Part shown: positions 8,980 through 17,615 of the stretch, piece by piece
How positions within the stretch are numbered: position 1 is the first letter of the stretch
Layout of the letters: every line of letters starts with the position of its first letter
From: Streptomyces sp. I05A-00742
GTDB taxonomy: Bacteria; Actinomycetota; Actinomycetes; Streptomycetales; Streptomycetaceae
DNA: 32,407 bases
NCBI RefSeq assembly: GCF_013055795.1
Contig: NZ_JABETO010000052.1
Coordinates: forward strand, 2,040 to 34,446
Direction: 5' to 3'
Program-made: the position numbers and the translations under genes
The notes under the pieces: model-generated
Database searches by the model: none
What the model was told of the DNA's origin: nothing
Seen by the model: the letters and a program-made list of their open reading frames with translations, nothing else

Positions 8980-10782
8980 GTGGCCGGGCGTATCGAGGAT
9001 TACGCACTCATCGGCGACATGCAGACCGCCGCCCTGGTCTGCCGGGACGGTACGGCCGACTGGCTGTGCCTACCGCGGTTCGATTCCCATGCGGCGTTCG
9101 CCGGGCTGCTGGGTACTGAGGAACACGGCTACTGGCGGATCGGCCCGGCGCACCCCTCGGGGGCGGCGCCGCCGCGGGCCGACCGCCGCCGTTACCGGGG
9201 GGACTCCCTGGTGCTGGAGTCCGAATGGGACACCGCCAGGGGGACCGTCCGGATCATCGACTTCATGCCGCCGCGCGACGGGGCGCCGCAGCTGATCCGG
9301 ATCGTCGAGGGCGTCAGCGGCCGGGTGCCGATGCGCTCCGCGCTGCGGATGCGGTTCTCCTACGGGCGGGTGGTGCCCTGGGTGCACAAGGTCGGCGACC
9401 GCACGGTGGCCGTCGCCGGGCCCGACTCGGTGTGGCTGGACACCACCGCCGAGACCTTCGGCAAGGACCTCACCACCTACTCCGACTTCACCGTCTCCCC
9501 CGGTGAGCGCGTGGCGTTCACCATCAGCTGGCAGCCCTCGCACAGCGGTCCGCCGGCGCTGCCCGACCCGGACGGTTCGCTGGAGGCCACCGAGGAGTTC
9601 TGGCGGGAGTGGGTCGAGCACTGTACGTACCACGGCCCCTACCGGGACGCCGTCGTCCGCTCGCTGATCACGCTCAAGGCGCTGACCTACGCGCCCACCG
9701 GCGGCATCGTCGCCGCCCCCACCACCTCGCTGCCGGAGGAGATCGGCGGTGTCCGCAACTGGGACTACCGCTTCACCTGGCTGCGGGACGCCGCGATCAC
9801 CCTGTCGTCGCTGCTGCGCACCGGCTACCGCGACGAGGCCCGCGCCTGGCGCGAATGGCTGCTGCGGGCCGTCGCCGGTGACCCGGAGAACCTCCAGATC
9901 ATGTACGGGATCGCGGGCGAGCGGGAGCTGAGCGAGGCCGAGCTGTCGTGGCTGCCGGGGTACGAGAACTCGCAGCCCGTCCGGGTGGGCAACGGCGCCG
10001 CGGGCCAGCTCCAGCTGGACGTCTACGGCGAGGTCACCGAGGCGCTGCACCTGGCGCATATGACGGGCCTGGCCCGCAACGACTACGCCTCGCTCCTCCA
10101 GCTGCGGCTGATCGGCTACCTGGAGGACCACTGGAACGAACCGGACGAGGGCATCTGGGAGGTCCGCGGCCCGCGCCGGCACTTCGTCCACTCCAAGGTG
10201 ATGGCCTGGGTGGCGGTGGACCGCACCATCAAGCTCATCGAGGCCGGTGACGTGGACGGCCCGCTGGAGCGGTGGCGCGAAATGCGCGACGACATCCACC
10301 GGGACGTGTGCGAGAAGGGCTACGACAAGGAACGCAACACATTCACGCAGTCGTACGGCTCCAAGGAGCTGGACGCCTCCTTGCTGCTCATCCCGCAGAT
10401 GGGCTTCCTGCCGCCGGACGACAAGCGCGTCATCGGCACCATCGAGGCGATCCAGCGGGAGCTGTCCACCCCCGACGGCTTCGTCCTGCGCTACCCGACG
10501 GCCGGTGAGGACGCGGGCGTGGACGGTCTCGAAGGCGACGAAGGGGCCTTCCTGGCCTGCTCGTTCTGGCTCGCCGACGACCTCGCGATGATCGGCCGGG
10601 TGGACGAGGCCCGCCAGCTCTTCGAGAAGCTGCTGGCGCTCCGCAACGACCTGGGGCTCCTCGCGGAGGAGTGGGACCCGCATCTGAAGCGGCAGGTGGG
10701 CAACTTCCCGCAGGCGTTCAGCCATGTCCCGCTGATCGACACGGCGTTGCGGCTCACGGCGTCGAGCGCCTTCGGCGGCTGA
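8980..10782 (+). CDS. Glycoside hydrolase family 15 (glucoamylase/trehalase-like)
   Basis: 600 aa. GTG 8980 has GGAG five bases upstream; an upstream in-frame ATG (8947) lacks one, and the conserved protein begins with AGRIEDYALIGDMQTAALV. An N-terminal beta-sandwich is followed by the (alpha/alpha)6 barrel. Family landmarks are VRNWDYRFTWLRDAA from residue 258, GNGAAGQLQLDVYGEV, the general-acid region GIWEVRG (Glu394) and the general-base region EEWDP (Glu563/564). GH15 enzymes release glucose from alpha-linked glucans by inversion; mycobacterial relatives of this type act on trehalose. No signal peptide is visible, so it is probably cytoplasmic and acts on storage sugars (glycogen or trehalose); the substrate cannot be told from sequence. 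Confidence 0.93.
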   Translation: MAGRIEDYALIGDMQTAALVCRDGTADWLCLPRFDSHAAFAGLLGTEEHGYWRIGPAHPSGAAPPRADRRRYRGDSLVLESEWDTARGTVRIIDFMPPRDGAPQLIRIVEGVSGRVPMRSALRMRFSYGRVVPWVHKVGDRTVAVAGPDSVWLDTTAETFGKDLTTYSDFTVSPGERVAFTISWQPSHSGPPALPDPDGSLEATEEFWREWVEHCTYHGPYRDAVVRSLITLKALTYAPTGGIVAAPTTSLPEEIGGVRNWDYRFTWLRDAAITLSSLLRTGYRDEARAWREWLLRAVAGDPENLQIMYGIAGERELSEAELSWLPGYENSQPVRVGNGAAGQLQLDVYGEVTEALHLAHMTGLARNDYASLLQLRLIGYLEDHWNEPDEGIWEVRGPRRHFVHSKVMAWVAVDRTIKLIEAGDVDGPLERWREMRDDIHRDVCEKGYDKERNTFTQSYGSKELDASLLLIPQMGFLPPDDKRVIGTIEAIQRELSTPDGFVLRYPTAGEDAGVDGLEGDEGAFLACSFWLADDLAMIGRVDEARQLFEKLLALRNDLGLLAEEWDPHLKRQVGNFPQAFSHVPLIDTALRLTASSAFGG

Positions 10783-10794
10783 CGGCGGGCGGAC

Positions 10795-10819
10795 GGGCGG
10801 GCTTCCCTGTGGCCCGCCC
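10795..10819. terminator. Bidirectional terminator between convergent genes
   Basis: GGGCGGGC (10795-10802) and GCCCGCCC (10812-10819) form an 8-bp GC stem with a 9-base loop, 12 bases after the GH15 stop. The 81-bp convergent gap carries no copy of the repeat element found at the other junctions. Confidence 0.7.
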
Positions 10820-10863
10820 GGTGGCCCCGGCGGGGTGTCGGTACTCCTTTCCTCAGTACTCCT

Positions 10864-12432
10864 TCAGTACTTCTTCACCCCGACGTGGTCCACGATCAGC
10901 CGGCGCTTCCCGGGGTCCAGCGCGAAGTGGATCCGGCCGACCTCGCCGTGCGACGTGGCGTCGCGGACCTTCACATGCGGCAGCCCGTCGCGCCGGTCGT
11001 CCCCGTCGAACGCGAAGTACCGGAGCTTCTTGTCCTTCTTGATGGTGAGATCGCTCAGCGCCACCGTGAGGCCGTGCTGCGTCTTGAACCAGTCCGTCAG
11101 CAGCGGCATGTTCTCGGGCGGCTGGGTGTAGAGGTCGACCGCGGCTTTGGCGAGGGTGACCAGCTGTTCCCGCATCTCCTCGGCGTACGGGTAACCGGAC
11201 GTGCGCCAGGTCCGCTCGGCGCCGGGGGTGAAGGCGATCCGCCCGTCGGACGCGGCCTCCAGGGCACGGTAGGCGGCGGCCGGGTCGGACGCCGTCAGCG
11301 CGGGGACGGCGGCCCAGGGGTCGGCCGGTTCACCGGCCCCCGCGTCGTCGCGCTTCAGCTCCTTCACATACAGGTCACGCCAGTACGCCGCCTCCTGGCG
11401 GGCGTTGTCGGCGTCCCCGGCCTCCGCGAGCCGGGTGGTGAGGGACTGCGCCTCGGCCTCCCAGAAGGCGACGTCCTCCTCCAGCCGGGTCACCCGCTCC
11501 TCGTAGGCGGCCAGTTGCCGGACGACGTCCCCCGCCCGCCGCGCCGCCGCCAGCCGTTCGGCCGCCTGCCGGGCGGCGGCGCGCTGTGCCGCCCGCCGGG
11601 CCGCGTCCCAGCCGCGGTCGGATCCGCGGGCGACGACGGCGAGTTCGGCGAGGGTGCGCATCCACCGGGCGCGCGTACCGGCCTCCGCGACCTCGGCGCG
11701 CGAGTACATCGGGTGTCCGGCGGCCGGCTCGGGCCAGACCAGCCGGGCGCCGCCGTCCGGCACCGCGACGGCCGGCATCAGCCGGTGCAGCTCGCGGGCC
11801 GTGCCGTAGTTGAGGGTGACGACCTGGGCGAGACCGATCAGTTCGCCGGCCGCCTGGCGGGCCGCGGTCCAGGCGGCGTCCTCCCGGGGGTGCACCAGGA
11901 GCATGGGCAGCCGGGTCCGGCTGGCCAGGGACTCGGTGAGGACGGCGGTCTGCGCCGCTTCCCTGATCCCCTCGTACCGCCCGGTCACCCGCTGGCCGAG
12001 GACGTGCAGACAGAGCCGTCCGTCGGCGGCCACCGCCCTGAGCAGCCCCGGCCTGCGCAGCAGCGGGTCCTCCACCGGGGCGATCCACCCGCCGGGCACC
12101 TCGCGTCCCATCACCACCCGCAGCCCCGCCCGGCCTTCTATGCAGGAGGCGGTCACCCGGGTGACGAACCGGCCGACGCCGCCGGTCAGGGGCTGGGTCA
12201 CGGTGACGCGCACGGCCGTCGCGTCGCCCGACCCCTCGATCGTCCACTCGACCGTCCGGCCGCCGTACAGCGGGCGGGGCCCGGCGGCCGTCCCCAGGTC
12301 CGCCGCCGTCGGCTCCCCGTCCACGGGGCCCCGCAGCCAGGCGGCGACGTGCTCGCGCAGGACCTCGAAGGGGTCGACGTCGTTCCCGGACACGGCACCG
12401 ACTCCGGCGTCGAACACATACAGCGGCTGCAT
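10864..12432 (-). CDS. Uncharacterised three-part protein with central coiled coil
   Basis: 522 aa; family not recognised by name. Start ATG 12432 (MQPLYVFDAGVG) has a G-rich stretch (GGGGGGA) 6 nt upstream; GTG 12459 is an alternative. Three parts can be seen. Residues 1 to about 275 form a mixed alpha/beta region including LPMLLVHPREDAAW and GARLVWPEP. About 275 to 375 is Ala/Arg/Glu-rich with heptad-like spacing, probably coiled coil. The C-terminal 140 residues end in VGRIHFALD and LIVDHVGVKKY. I recall the pattern I-x-F-x-x-D ... HVG at the very C-terminus of large uncharacterised bacterial proteins with a similar middle region, but I cannot assign a function. No membrane segment or signal peptide. 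Its neighbours give no pathway. Divergent from the pucR-like gene. Confidence 0.85.
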   Translation of the reverse strand: MQPLYVFDAGVGAVSGNDVDPFEVLREHVAAWLRGPVDGEPTAADLGTAAGPRPLYGGRTVEWTIEGSGDATAVRVTVTQPLTGGVGRFVTRVTASCIEGRAGLRVVMGREVPGGWIAPVEDPLLRRPGLLRAVAADGRLCLHVLGQRVTGRYEGIREAAQTAVLTESLASRTRLPMLLVHPREDAAWTAARQAAGELIGLAQVVTLNYGTARELHRLMPAVAVPDGGARLVWPEPAAGHPMYSRAEVAEAGTRARWMRTLAELAVVARGSDRGWDAARRAAQRAAARQAAERLAAARRAGDVVRQLAAYEERVTRLEEDVAFWEAEAQSLTTRLAEAGDADNARQEAAYWRDLYVKELKRDDAGAGEPADPWAAVPALTASDPAAAYRALEAASDGRIAFTPGAERTWRTSGYPYAEEMREQLVTLAKAAVDLYTQPPENMPLLTDWFKTQHGLTVALSDLTIKKDKKLRYFAFDGDDRRDGLPHVKVRDATSHGEVGRIHFALDPGKRRLIVDHVGVKKY

Positions 12433-12596
12433 CGTCCATCCCCCCAGGCCATGGCTCACCGGCCCCTGCCGGATCGGGTCACCCTGCCTATCACGCCCCC
12501 GGAGCGGCGAACGGGACTATGGGACAACCCGCCCGGCGGGCGCGGGGCCTCTGCTATGGGCCCCTCCGGGGACTCCCCCACCTGCGAAATGTCCCG

Positions 12597-12602
12597 TAGG
12601 TT
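12597..12602 (+). promoter_or_regulatory. Candidate -10 for a leaderless transcript (PucR-like gene)
   Basis: TAGGTT ends 6 nt before ATG 12609, with no Shine-Dalgarno sequence in between. The expected transcription start is the A of ATG. No clear -35. Confidence 0.5.
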
Positions 12603-12608
12603 CACGTC

Positions 12609-14231
12609 ATGCAGCCCCAGCCCCACGCGCCCCGGAGCGCCGTCACCGTCGCCCGCGCCCTGGAACTCCCGGCCCTGCGCCGCGGCCTTCCCGAGGTACT
12701 GGCCGCCGCCGACCGCCTGCACCGGCCGGTGCGCTGGGTGCACGCGGGCGAGGCGCCGAACATCGCCGCGCTCCTCAAGGGCGGCGAGCTGCTGCTGACC
12801 ACCGGCCTCGGCCTGGGCAGCCGCCCGGCCGACCAGCGCGCCTTCGTCCGGAAGCTGGCCGAACGGGACATCGCGGCCCTGGTGGTGGAGCTCGGCGCGC
12901 GCCTGCCCACGCTGCCCGCCGCCGTGGTGGACACGGCCCGCTCGGCGGGGCTCCCGCTCGTCCAGCTGCACCGGGAGGTCCCGTTCGTGGCGGTGACCGA
13001 GGAGATCCACACCGAGCTGGTCAACGAGCACTACGCCCTGCTGCGGCGCGCGGAGGACGTCCACCGGCGGTGCACCGGCGCGCTGCTGGACGGCGGCGGG
13101 GTGCCCGAAGTGCTGCGCCTGCTCGCGGACTTCGCCGGCAACCCCGTCTTCCTGGAGTCGCCCGACGGGCGGCTCCTCTACGCCGCCGGGCCCGATCCCG
13201 CGCCGCCGGGCGCGGCCGACCTGCTCCAGGTCTGGGACGGACTGCGGGACGCCGGCCTCGCCGGGCGGATGGCCGTCGACGTCCCCGGGCAGGGACCGGG
13301 CGGTCCGGGCGGCCCGGGCGCCCCGCGGGCCCGGCTGACCGTGCTGCCCGTCAACGCGCCCCTGGGACCCGTCCACCGCATGGCCGCCGACCGGACGGCC
13401 GGACTGCTGGCCGTCGTCCTGCTCCAGGCCCGCCAGGAGGAGGAGCTCGCGGCCCGCGGACGCGGCGACTTCCTCACCGACCTCGCCGAGGGCCGGCTCG
13501 ACCCGGCCGACGCCCCCGCCCAGGCCCGTGTCCTCGGCTTCCGCCCGGGCCCCGGCCCCCTGCTGCCCGTCGTCCTGTCCGCCCCCGCCGGCCCCGGCCG
13601 GGACGGCAGTTGGGCGGCGCTGACCTGCGCGGTGCAGGAGGAACTGGCCGCCGTGGGGGTGCCCGTGCTGCTCGGCGTACGGCTCCCCGAGGGCCGCATG
13701 CCGCTGCTGGCCGGACTCCGGGACCCCGCCGAACGCCCCGCCGTCGCCGCCCGGCTCGCCACCGCCCTGCGCGCCGGGGCCCAGCGGGTCCGCTCCCGGC
13801 CGCCCGTGGTCGTCGTGGGCGCCCCCGCCGACTGGACGACCGCCGGGGGCGCCCTGCGCCACGCCGCCGAGGCCGCCACTGCGGCCGCCGGCCTGCCGGA
13901 CCGCCCCTGGTACGACGCCCGCGCGCTCGACGTCGACCTGCTGCTTCAGCGACTCCGCGCCCACGGCGACCTCGCCGCCTTCGTCGACCGCGTCATCGGC
14001 CCCCTCCTCACCCACGACGCCGGCGCCCGCACCGGGCTCCTCCCCACCCTGGAGGCCTACCTGCGCCACGCGGGGCGCAAGGCCGAGACGGCCCGGGAGC
14101 TCCATGTCAACCGGCAGACGCTGTACGACCGGCTGGCACGCATTTCCGGGCTGCTCGGTACGGATCCGGATGAGCCGGAGACGCGGCTGGCGTTGGGGCT
14201 GGCGTTGCGGGGGCGGCGGCTGGTGGGGTGA
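12609..14231 (+). CDS. PucR-family transcriptional regulator
   Basis: 540 aa. An N-terminal PucR domain (about 10-130; TVARALELPALRRGLPEVLA to VPFVAVTEEIH) is a ligand-sensing module first described for the purine catabolism regulator PucR. A GGDEF-like central region follows. The C-terminal HTH_30 domain (about 480-535) contains KAETARELHVNRQTLYDRL, the PucR-type DNA-binding helix-turn-helix. A Gly/Pro-rich linker (PGQGPGGPGGPGAP) interrupts the middle. Such regulators are often activators of purine, proline or amine degradation genes next to them, but no such gene is adjacent, so the target is unknown. It may regulate itself or the divergent unknown gene through the 176-bp shared upstream region. 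Leaderless start likely. Confidence 0.92.
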   Translation: MQPQPHAPRSAVTVARALELPALRRGLPEVLAAADRLHRPVRWVHAGEAPNIAALLKGGELLLTTGLGLGSRPADQRAFVRKLAERDIAALVVELGARLPTLPAAVVDTARSAGLPLVQLHREVPFVAVTEEIHTELVNEHYALLRRAEDVHRRCTGALLDGGGVPEVLRLLADFAGNPVFLESPDGRLLYAAGPDPAPPGAADLLQVWDGLRDAGLAGRMAVDVPGQGPGGPGGPGAPRARLTVLPVNAPLGPVHRMAADRTAGLLAVVLLQARQEEELAARGRGDFLTDLAEGRLDPADAPAQARVLGFRPGPGPLLPVVLSAPAGPGRDGSWAALTCAVQEELAAVGVPVLLGVRLPEGRMPLLAGLRDPAERPAVAARLATALRAGAQRVRSRPPVVVVGAPADWTTAGGALRHAAEAATAAAGLPDRPWYDARALDVDLLLQRLRAHGDLAAFVDRVIGPLLTHDAGARTGLLPTLEAYLRHAGRKAETARELHVNRQTLYDRLARISGLLGTDPDEPETRLALGLALRGRRLVG

Positions 14232-14240
14232 GGGGCCCCT

Positions 14241-14380
14241 GAAACCGCGCTCCGCGCGGTTGTCCTCAAACGCCGGACGGGCTGTTCAGCCCGTCCGGCG
14301 TTTGAGGACAAGCGGCGAAGCCGCTTTCACCAGGGGTCCGGGTCCTCCCGGGAAACGGTGAAAGGGCGGGGATGGGGCTC
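14241..14380. repeat. Inverted pair of convergent-end hairpin repeats (bidirectional terminator)
   Basis: Two copies of the element lie head to head. Arms 14260-14284 and 14287-14311 are perfect 25-base complements separated by TT. Each is followed outward by its own small hairpin: left CCGCGC-GGA-GCGCGG, right GCGGC-GAA-GCCGC. The right copy continues with hairpin B (CCGGG-TCCT-CCCGG, about 14338-14352) and the tail GGGAAACGGTGAAAGGGCGGGG, given here as GGGAAACGG plus TGAAAGGGCGGGG. The whole could fold as a cruciform with three to four hairpins and fills the gap between PucR and the glycosyltransferase. Confidence 0.93.
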
Positions 14381-14381
14381 C

Positions 14382-15527
14382 TCACCCACACAACTCGTCG
14401 TAAACGCTGAGCACATGAGCAACCGCATCGTCCTCCGACGGCCACCCCGCCACCAACCTCCGTCCACACGCCACCAACTCCCCCCTCCGCCGCCCGTCAA
14501 CCAAAAGCCGCGAAACCGCACAGGCCAACGCCTCCGCATCCCCGTAAGGGACAAGCTCCGCCGCATCCCCCACCAGATCGGGCACACCCCCCACAGACGT
14601 CGCCACCAACGGCACCCCCACCCGAAAAGCCTCCTGCGCCAGCAACGACCGCGCCTCCCACCGACTGGGCAGAATCGCCAGATCCGCCGCGGAGAGCAGT
14701 TGCGGTACGTCATCCCGCCGCCCGACGAGCCGCACGGGCAGCCCCTCGTCCTCGATCCGCCGTTGCAGCGACGGCCGCTCGGGGCCCTCGCCGGCGACGA
14801 CGAGCAGCGGCTCGGGGTCCAGCCGGCGCCAGGCGCGGGAGGCGTCGAGGAGCGGGCCGTAGCCCCGGCCCGGTTCGAGCCGGCCGACGGCGAGGAGCAA
14901 GGGCCGCCCGAGGACGCCGAGTTCGGCCAGCACCTTGTCGCGCGGGACGTCACCGTCCGGGTCGTCGCCGTCCGGTCCGTCGGGGCCCGGAGGGGGGACG
15001 GCACCCGGGACGGGGAACGCGACCGGGGTCAGCCGGGCGTCCCGCGCGCCGCGCCGCCGCGCCTGGTCCACCAGGTCCGGCGAGGTCCCGAGCACGACGG
15101 CGGCGGTGCGGGCGGCCCGGCGTTCCATCAGCCGGACGACATGGGCCCGGGCGCCCGCCGCGCAGACGCGCCGGTGCCAGGTGACCACCAGCGGCGTCGG
15201 CCGCCCGTGCAGGGCGAGGGCGGCGAGCACACCCCAGCGCAGACCGTGCGCGTGCACCACGTCCGCGTCGGCGCTCGCCGCGCGGATGCCGGCGATGAGG
15301 AGCGCGTCCGTCCCGGGCGGCAGCGGCGCGAACGAGGCGCCGCCCTCGGTGAATCCGTACCGCTCCTCGGTCCGCCCGGTCGCGCAGACCGTCACCCGCA
15401 GGCCCCGGGCGACGAGACCGGCGGCCAGCGACCGCACATGGGCGCCGCTGCCCGCGCTGCCGCCGCCCAGGACCTGGACGGCGTGCAGGGGCGGCCGCCC
15501 GTGGGACGTGCCGGATGTACTGCTCAC
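14382..15527 (-). CDS. Glycosyltransferase family 4
   Basis: 381 aa. Retaining GT-B glycosyltransferase. N-terminal GGGSAGSGAHVRSLAAGLVARG is the acceptor-side Rossmann segment (quoted in two parts: GGGSAGSGAHV and RSLAAGLVARG). VVTWHRR, LLAVGRLEPGRGY and VVAGEGPERPSL are typical of the second domain. The family EX7E motif is in EARSLLAQEAF, followed by GVPLVATSVGGVPDLV. The sugar donor and acceptor are unknown; probably cell-envelope or secondary glycan synthesis. GTG 15527 is preferred because the conserved N-terminus starts there and GGAG lies 10 nt upstream. The same frame stays open to a GTG at 15668, which would add 47 unconserved-looking residues. It lies 216 bp downstream of recN. Confidence 0.92.
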   Translation of the reverse strand: MSSTSGTSHGRPPLHAVQVLGGGSAGSGAHVRSLAAGLVARGLRVTVCATGRTEERYGFTEGGASFAPLPPGTDALLIAGIRAASADADVVHAHGLRWGVLAALALHGRPTPLVVTWHRRVCAAGARAHVVRLMERRAARTAAVVLGTSPDLVDQARRRGARDARLTPVAFPVPGAVPPPGPDGPDGDDPDGDVPRDKVLAELGVLGRPLLLAVGRLEPGRGYGPLLDASRAWRRLDPEPLLVVAGEGPERPSLQRRIEDEGLPVRLVGRRDDVPQLLSAADLAILPSRWEARSLLAQEAFRVGVPLVATSVGGVPDLVGDAAELVPYGDAEALACAVSRLLVDGRRRGELVACGRRLVAGWPSEDDAVAHVLSVYDELCG

Positions 15528-15743
15528 GCGGGGGTGACTCCTGGATCGGCGGGATCGGCGTCGTACGGGAGGAGCGGGCAACGGCGCGGTGCCGTGCCCA
15601 GGATGCCAGCCGCCACCGACATCCACGCACCACCGCTCCGTGCACGGCCCGCCCTGTCTCGCCCGCACATCTGTGGATTCACCCGGTTTGGGGATTACGG
15701 GCCGTTGGTCCGTAGGTCGCCCGGCGCCCCGGCGCGGCTCACC

Positions 15744-17483
15744 TCACCGCCCCGCGCGCGCCGCCTCCAGCAGCTCCTCCGCGTGGGCGCGGGCGAGTTG
15801 GGAGTCCTCCTGCCCGGCGAGCATCCGCGACAGCTCGCGGATCCGGTCCTCGCCCTCCATCGCCTGCACCCCGCTGCGGGTCACCGTGCCGTCGTGGGTC
15901 TTCTCCACCACCAGGTGCCGGTCGGCGAAGGCGGCCACCTGCGGGAGGTGGGTGACGACGACGACCTGCGCGGTCCGGGCGAGCCGGGCCAGCCGGCGGC
16001 CGACCTCGACGGCGGCCCGGCCGCCGATGCCCGCGTCGACCTCGTCGAAGAGGTAGGTCGGCACCGGGTCGGAGCCCGCGAAGACCACCTCCACGGCGAG
16101 CATGACGCGGGACAGCTCACCGCCCGAGGCGCCCTTGGCGATGGGCCGCGGGTGGGCGCCGGGGTGCGGGGCGAGCAGGAGCTCGACGTCGTCGGCGCCG
16201 TGCGGGCCGAAGGCGACGGCGCGCCCGCCGACCTCGATGCCGGCCGCCGCGTCGGCGACCTCGTTCTGCCGGATGGCGAAGGAGACGCGCGCGTGCGGCA
16301 TGGCGAGCTGGGCCAGCTCGGCGGTGACCGCCTCCGCGAACCGTTCCGCCGCCTCGGTGCGGGCGTCGGTCAGCTGCTGGGCGAGGGCGCCGAGTTCGTC
16401 GCGCAGGGCGTCGCGTTCGGCGGTGAGTTCCGCGATGCGGTCGTCGTCGCCCTCCAGCTCGCCCAGCCGGGCGGCGCTCCGCTCGGCCCAGGCGAGAACG
16501 GCACCGGCGTCCTCGCCGTACTTGCGCGTGAGGTGGGCGAGGGCGGCCCGCCGCTCCTCGACGGCGGCCAGCCGGCGCGGGTCGGCGTCCAGGTCGGAGG
16601 CGTACCCGGCGAGTTCTCCCGCCACGTCGGCGAGCAGGATGGCGATCTCGCCGGCCCGGTCGGCGAGCGCGGCCAGCGCCGGGTCGTGGGAGCGCACGGC
16701 CTCCAGCGCCCGGTGCGCCCCGGCCACGAGCGAGGCGGCGTCCACGGCCTCCGGGTCCTCGGGGTTCCCGGCCAGCGCCGCGTGGGCGGCGGTGGCGGCG
16801 GAGGCGAGGGACTCGGCGTGGCCGAGCCGTCCGGCCTCGGCGGCGAGTTCGGCGTCCTCGCCGGGCAGCGGCTCGACGGCGGCGATCTCGTCGAGGCCGA
16901 AGCGGAGCAGGTCCGCCTCCTGGGCGCGCTCGCGGGCCCGCGTGGTCAGCTCGTCGAGCCCGGCGGCGACGGCGCGCAGCCGCCGGTGGGCGTCCGTGTA
17001 CTTGGCGAGCGGCGCGGACACCGCGTCCCCCGCGTACCGGTCGAGCGCGGCCCGCTGCCGGGCCGGGCGCAGCAGGCCCTGCTGGTCGGTCTGCCCGTGC
17101 ACGGCGACGAGGTCGTCCGCCAGCTCGCCGAGCAGTCCGACGGGCACGCCGCGGCCGCCGACATGGGCGCGCGACCGTCCCTCGGCGGAGAGCGTGCGGC
17201 TGACGAGCAGCGTCCCGTCGTCGAGCTCCGCGCCCGCCTCCTCGGCGCGGACGGCCGCGGGCGACGCGCGGTCGACCGCGATCCGGCCCTCGACCACCGC
17301 CGCCTTCGCGCCGACGCGCACCAGCGCCGGGTCGGCCCTGCCTCCGAGCAGCAGCCCGAGGCTGGTCACGACCATGGTCTTGCCGGCACCGGTCTCGCCG
17401 GTCACCGCCGTGAAACCTGGTGACAGCTCGACCACCGCGTCATCAATGACGCCCAAGGACCGGATCCGCATCTCCTCCAACAC
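15744..17483 (-). CDS. recN: DNA repair protein RecN
   Basis: 579 aa from GTG 17483. SMC-like ATPase for double-strand break repair. N-terminal Walker A GETGAGKT (29-36), long central coiled coil (about 150-390, rich in Ala/Glu/Arg, with two helices around a short hinge), ABC signature ASGGELSR near residue 452 and Walker B YLFDEVDAGIGG near 475, then THLPQVAAFAD. ATG 17495 and ATG 17471 are other possible starts. GTG 17483 fits the usual VLEEMRIRSLG start and has TATGGT seven bases upstream, so it may be leaderless. In other actinobacteria recN follows nadK and tlyA in one transcript; here an opposite-strand S41 gene separates it, so its own promoter would be needed. Confidence 0.97.
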   Translation of the reverse strand: MLEEMRIRSLGVIDDAVVELSPGFTAVTGETGAGKTMVVTSLGLLLGGRADPALVRVGAKAAVVEGRIAVDRASPAAVRAEEAGAELDDGTLLVSRTLSAEGRSRAHVGGRGVPVGLLGELADDLVAVHGQTDQQGLLRPARQRAALDRYAGDAVSAPLAKYTDAHRRLRAVAAGLDELTTRARERAQEADLLRFGLDEIAAVEPLPGEDAELAAEAGRLGHAESLASAATAAHAALAGNPEDPEAVDAASLVAGAHRALEAVRSHDPALAALADRAGEIAILLADVAGELAGYASDLDADPRRLAAVEERRAALAHLTRKYGEDAGAVLAWAERSAARLGELEGDDDRIAELTAERDALRDELGALAQQLTDARTEAAERFAEAVTAELAQLAMPHARVSFAIRQNEVADAAAGIEVGGRAVAFGPHGADDVELLLAPHPGAHPRPIAKGASGGELSRVMLAVEVVFAGSDPVPTYLFDEVDAGIGGRAAVEVGRRLARLARTAQVVVVTHLPQVAAFADRHLVVEKTHDGTVTRSGVQAMEGEDRIRELSRMLAGQEDSQLARAHAEELLEAARAGR

Positions 17484-17490
17484 GGATACG

Positions 17491-17496
17491 ACCATA
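17491..17496 (-). promoter_or_regulatory. Candidate -10 for a leaderless recN transcript
   Basis: TATGGT ends 7 nt before GTG 17483. No Shine-Dalgarno sequence precedes that GTG. A clear -35 is not visible, and no LexA box is recognised in the 132-bp divergent gap. Confidence 0.45.
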
Positions 17497-17615
17497 CGAG
17501 GTTCCGGGGCCCCCTCGCGACGGCCTCCCCCACGGGCCGCCCTGGGGGCAGCCCCACCACCGGTCCGGGTGACCGCCGCATGGTCCGGAAACCCCGCCCC
17601 GACCAGGCTGAAGAC

